A stretch of DNA of 64,000 bases from Thalassoroseus pseudoceratinae. GTDB lineage: Bacteria > Planctomycetota > Planctomycetia > Planctomycetales > Planctomycetaceae. The stretch spans positions 620,001-684,000 of the forward strand of contig NZ_JAALXT010000001.1 in NCBI RefSeq assembly GCF_011634775.1, given 5' to 3'. The translations under genes were made by a program, and so were the position numbers. Under the pieces are notes generated by a model. That model had not been told where the DNA came from, did no database searches, and saw nothing but the letters and a program-made list of their open reading frames with translations. This document shows positions 61,123 to 64,000 of this stretch, piece by piece; the first letter of the stretch is position 1; each line of letters opens with the position of its first letter.

Positions 61123-62955
61123 ATGGCAAGAATCGAGAACTACAAGTACAGCATTGAAGAAGCATTCCGGGAGTGCTTCTATGTCGTGCCGGATTACCAG
61201 CGTGAATATGTCTGGACGGACAAGGAAGTCCAGCAACTTCTGGACGACATCGATGACCAGATCGAGTCTGGCTCCGATAAGGAATACTTCGTCGGCATGA
61301 TCCTCGTCTCTCCTGGTTCCCATAAGAATCAGTTCGAGGTCATCGACGGACAGCAGCGCCTTACGACATTCTTCCTCCTTCTGTGCGCAATGCGGCACCG
61401 TTTCAAGGACAGTCCTCAGCACTTTCAACTTGTGAATGGGCTGATCTCAACGAGCTACGCCACGAAGACCGGCGACATCGAAACCAGCCTAAAACTGGAG
61501 CCCCGCTACGAGAACGCTGATGAGTTGATGAACTGCCTTGTGGCCGAAAATGATGTTCCCGAAAAGGTTTCGATGACTGTCCAGCAATCCGGGATTGCTC
61601 GGTTCGGCTCGCTCGACAATCTGCTGAACGCTTACGGAACTGTTTATCGCTACTTACTCGACAACTACGAGGACGAACCGAAGCTGAAGAAGCTCTGGGG
61701 ATATCTTGCGAACAATGTCGTGTTCATCCAGATTTCGACGGATGTCAGCAGTGCCCTCAAAATCTTCGAGACGATCAATGAGCGAGGCGTCGGTCTGAAC
61801 CCAATGGACCTGCTCAAGAACTTGCTGTTCACGCAGGTTGACCAGAATGACTTCACGAAGCTCAAGAACGAGTGGAAGAAAATCACTGCTCCGTTGGAAA
61901 GAGCGAAGGAGAAGCCGCTTCGGTTCCTGCGTTATTTCCTGATGGCGAACTACAAGATTCGCAACAAGGACCAGATTGTTCGTGAAGATGAGATTTACGA
62001 CTGGTTCGTCGAGAAGGACAATGCCGAACTGTGCAGGTACAAGGAAAAGCCTTTCGAGTTCGTGCGCAAAATAATTCGCAACGTCGAGAGCTACCTCGCC
62101 TTTTCATCTGGCCAAGGCAATGACGGCCAGACCAACGTGCCAATGGCAAATCTGAAAAGGCTCTGCGGCGGGGCATTCAGTTTGCACTACGTCTTGCTCC
62201 TGGCCGTGGCCAATTTCCCAAAGCCGTTGTTCGACCATTTTGTAGAGCAACTGGAGAGCTTCCTGTTCTACTACATCTTCACGAAGACTCCCACTAGAGA
62301 ACTGGAACGCAGCTTCTCGATGTGGGCGGATGAGTTGCGACAGATTGCTGAACTGAAGGATGAATCGGAGCAGAAAAAGCAGCTTAACGAGTTCATCGAG
62401 AAGCGGTTCCAGGCAAGCATGGCATCCAAGACCGCCGAACTCATGGACGCCCTAAAGCGGTACACGATTCGGTCGATGCAACAATACCGAACTCGTTATT
62501 TGCTCGCAAAACTGACTCAGCATGTGGACATGGCGTACATGGGAGTCAAGACGGCGGGGTCGCTCGACGACTACATGGCGTTGGAGATCGAACACATCCT
62601 GCCAAATACGCCGGAGGCCGAACTGCGACAGAGTTTCAGTGCAGCCAACCCTGAAGCCAATTATGACGAATACAAAAACAGACTCGGCAACTTCACGTTG
62701 CTGGAGAAGCCAATCAACATCGTTGCTGGGAACGACTTCTTCGAGGATAAGAAACCCGAATACAAGAAGTGCAAGCATTACCTTACGACCAGCATCGTCG
62801 AACTCAGTACGGTCGGAAAAAACTCCAGCATCAACCGCATCAACGAAAGTCTGAAGTCATTCACTGACTGGTCGGCAAGCACCATCGATGAACGACAAGC
62901 AATGTTAGCCGAACTAGTGAAGGACGTTTGGAAGACATCGTTGGTTGAGGCTTAG
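61123..62955 (+). CDS. DUF262-DUF1524 protein (GmrSD/SspE-like restriction factor)
   Basis: The N-terminus has the DUF262 ParB/Srx-like nucleotide-binding pattern: VVPDYQREYVWTDKEVQQLL, FVGMILVSPG and VIDGQQRLTTFFLL (from about 82). The C-terminal about 150 residues are DUF1524 with a His-Me finger nuclease: ALEIEHILPNTPE, then NRLGNFTLLEKPIN. 610 residues. GmrSD uses this pair to cut modified DNA with NTP hydrolysis, and SspE uses it against phage. Here the position inside a type III-like operon suggests an added layer, perhaps against modified phage DNA. Both active centres look complete. Confidence 0.9.
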   Translation: MARIENYKYSIEEAFRECFYVVPDYQREYVWTDKEVQQLLDDIDDQIESGSDKEYFVGMILVSPGSHKNQFEVIDGQQRLTTFFLLLCAMRHRFKDSPQHFQLVNGLISTSYATKTGDIETSLKLEPRYENADELMNCLVAENDVPEKVSMTVQQSGIARFGSLDNLLNAYGTVYRYLLDNYEDEPKLKKLWGYLANNVVFIQISTDVSSALKIFETINERGVGLNPMDLLKNLLFTQVDQNDFTKLKNEWKKITAPLERAKEKPLRFLRYFLMANYKIRNKDQIVREDEIYDWFVEKDNAELCRYKEKPFEFVRKIIRNVESYLAFSSGQGNDGQTNVPMANLKRLCGGAFSLHYVLLLAVANFPKPLFDHFVEQLESFLFYYIFTKTPTRELERSFSMWADELRQIAELKDESEQKKQLNEFIEKRFQASMASKTAELMDALKRYTIRSMQQYRTRYLLAKLTQHVDMAYMGVKTAGSLDDYMALEIEHILPNTPEAELRQSFSAANPEANYDEYKNRLGNFTLLEKPINIVAGNDFFEDKKPEYKKCKHYLTTSIVELSTVGKNSSINRINESLKSFTDWSASTIDERQAMLAELVKDVWKTSLVEA

Positions 62956-62978
62956 ACAACGCAAGTAGGTGAATTCAG

Positions 62979-64000
62979 ATGACAAAAGACAACAAGGCGA
63001 ATCCCGAAGATAAAAAGGAGACGAAGGGTTCACCGAGCAAACCTACCCAGCAACAAACAGCGGGTGAGGAAGCCAAAGAGGCTCCGTCGCTGGAGCAGGT
63101 TTTCCTGCGTGACGATGTATATCCTGATGCGGCAAGCCTGATATCTTTTCAGCCGAAGTCGGTTGACGAGTTAGCCAAGACTGGTTTGGTCGTACCTGAC
63201 ACGAATGTTTTGCTGTTGCTTTTCAAGACAGACGCACGCAGCATCAATGAAGTGTCGAAAGTCTTCAAGTCGCTTGCTGTCGAAAAGCGACTTTACCTGC
63301 CAGGGCAAGTTGCCAGAGAGTTTGTGACACACCGAGGCGACCATCTTCTTGCTCCACTTCAGGCGTTTGAGCGAGCGCAGTCTGATTGGGGGAAAGCAGT
63401 TATTCCCCGCTATCCGTTTCTTGAAGGCCAGCAGGAATACGATGAGTGCCATGAACTCTGCGACAAATTGAAAGAGCAGGTGAAACTCGTTCGGAAGAAG
63501 CTAGGCCAGATAAAGCGAGTGATTTCCAATTACTCCTGGGATGACCCTGTTAGCAACTTGTACCGAGAGTGCTTCCCGGTAGAAAGTGTAATCGATCCAG
63601 CAGGAGCCACCGATTTCGATCGAGAGAAGACTTATCAGGAGGTCGTGCGGCGATCCGAGCTAAAGATTCCACCGGGCTACAAAGATGCAGGTAAAGACGA
63701 TGGCGGGATAGGAGACTACTTAATTTGGCTCACCCTGATCCAATTGGGAAAGGAAGAACACAAATCGGTTCTTTTCATCAGTGGAGATGAAAAGGCGGAT
63801 TGGATGGAGCGTACTGGCAAGCAAGGCATATTTCCCAGAAGCGAGTTAATTGACGAGTTTCGCCGTGAGTCAAACGGCGAAACATTCCACATGGTGCAAC
63901 TTTCTGCCTTGCTCGATCTTTATGGCGTAGACGAAGAAGTCGTTGAGGGGATTCAGGAATTAGAGGAAGCGGCTTCTGAACAGAAGCGGAGTGCGGCAGC
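62979..64000 (+). CDS. PIN-like nuclease protein (3' end outside window)
   Basis: ATG 62979 starts 23 bases after the DUF262 gene and the frame stays open to the end of the window, so 340 residues are seen and the C-terminus is missing. A hydrophilic N-terminus (about 1-60; rich in Lys, Glu, Gln) precedes a PIN_8-like domain: VVPDTNVLLLLF (first Asp), LYLPGQVAREFVTHR (Glu), GGIGDYLIWLTL (Asp) and LFISGDEKADWM (Asp). Those acidic residues would bind metal for RNA or DNA cleavage. After it a helical stretch begins (ELVEEAAS-type). It is the last visible gene of the operon and a possible abortive-infection effector. Confidence 0.8.
   Translation, partial: MTKDNKANPEDKKETKGSPSKPTQQQTAGEEAKEAPSLEQVFLRDDVYPDAASLISFQPKSVDELAKTGLVVPDTNVLLLLFKTDARSINEVSKVFKSLAVEKRLYLPGQVAREFVTHRGDHLLAPLQAFERAQSDWGKAVIPRYPFLEGQQEYDECHELCDKLKEQVKLVRKKLGQIKRVISNYSWDDPVSNLYRECFPVESVIDPAGATDFDREKTYQEVVRRSELKIPPGYKDAGKDDGGIGDYLIWLTLIQLGKEEHKSVLFISGDEKADWMERTGKQGIFPRSELIDEFRRESNGETFHMVQLSALLDLYGVDEEVVEGIQELEEAASEQKRSAA

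Noticed and set aside
1-64000. CRISPR arrays, tRNA or rRNA genes
   Set aside because: No regularly spaced repeats, no cloverleaf-like sequence and no rRNA core sequence were noticed on either strand.

Overview
The window looks like a planctomycete chromosome of moderate-to-high GC. The signs are secreted proteins typical of that phylum (a formylglycine arylsulfatase, a neutral-ceramidase-like hydrolase, a pectate-lyase-fold protein, a beta-propeller glycosidase-like protein), an HME-type RND metal pump with a histidine-rich adaptor, and planctomycete-style codon use. No rRNA, tRNA or CRISPR array was seen.

Layout. 1-24.3 kb is mostly ordinary chromosome: a 5'-truncated hybrid histidine kinase, secreted hydrolases, a CusAB/CzcA-like heavy-metal export operon read from a candidate promoter near 14.0 kb, a methyltransferase, a first sulfur locus (two YeeE/YedE proteins, a small membrane protein and a persulfide-dioxygenase-like MBL-rhodanese protein), a sulfatase, an aldo/keto reductase and a pectate-lyase-like protein. 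24.4-25.9 kb is a scar: a decayed transposase and a broken MBL gene. 26.0-34.8 kb is a second, larger sulfur locus: an ArsR regulator facing genes for a DUF2892 protein, a DUF442 phosphatase-like protein, TauE/SafE, a second MBL-rhodanese protein, a fatty-acid-hydroxylase-like protein, DsrE, a 5'-nucleotidase-family protein, a TsdA-like diheme cytochrome and two YeeE proteins. The last YeeE gene is frameshifted and ends at a repeat. Together these suggest uptake and oxidation of thiosulfate or sulfane sulfur, with sulfite export.

From 35 kb to the end the window is accessory DNA. It holds an intact copy of the same transposase family, an unknown basic protein, and a 1,256-residue reverse transcriptase-nitrilase fusion that matches the known DRT1/UG1 anti-phage family. 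Next comes a plasmid- or ICE-like module: tyrosine recombinase, excisionase-like protein, RuvB-like ATPase, ArdC-type antirestriction protein, small plasmid-type genes and a sigma-like protein.

The most interesting part is 47.7-64.0 kb. A membrane/coiled-coil protein and a six-gene operon start from two near-identical promoters. The operon encodes an SNF2 helicase, a type III-like Mod and Res, a GIY-YIG/DUF4357 nuclease, a DUF262-DUF1524 (GmrSD-like) protein and a PIN-like nuclease that runs off the window. An Xre regulator and a protein fusing two complete SF1 helicases (Upf1-like and UvrD-like) are encoded divergently from that promoter region. I read this as a composite, co-regulated restriction/defence island. 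I do not recognise the combination, and in particular the double-helicase protein, as a named system, so this is the best candidate for something undescribed.
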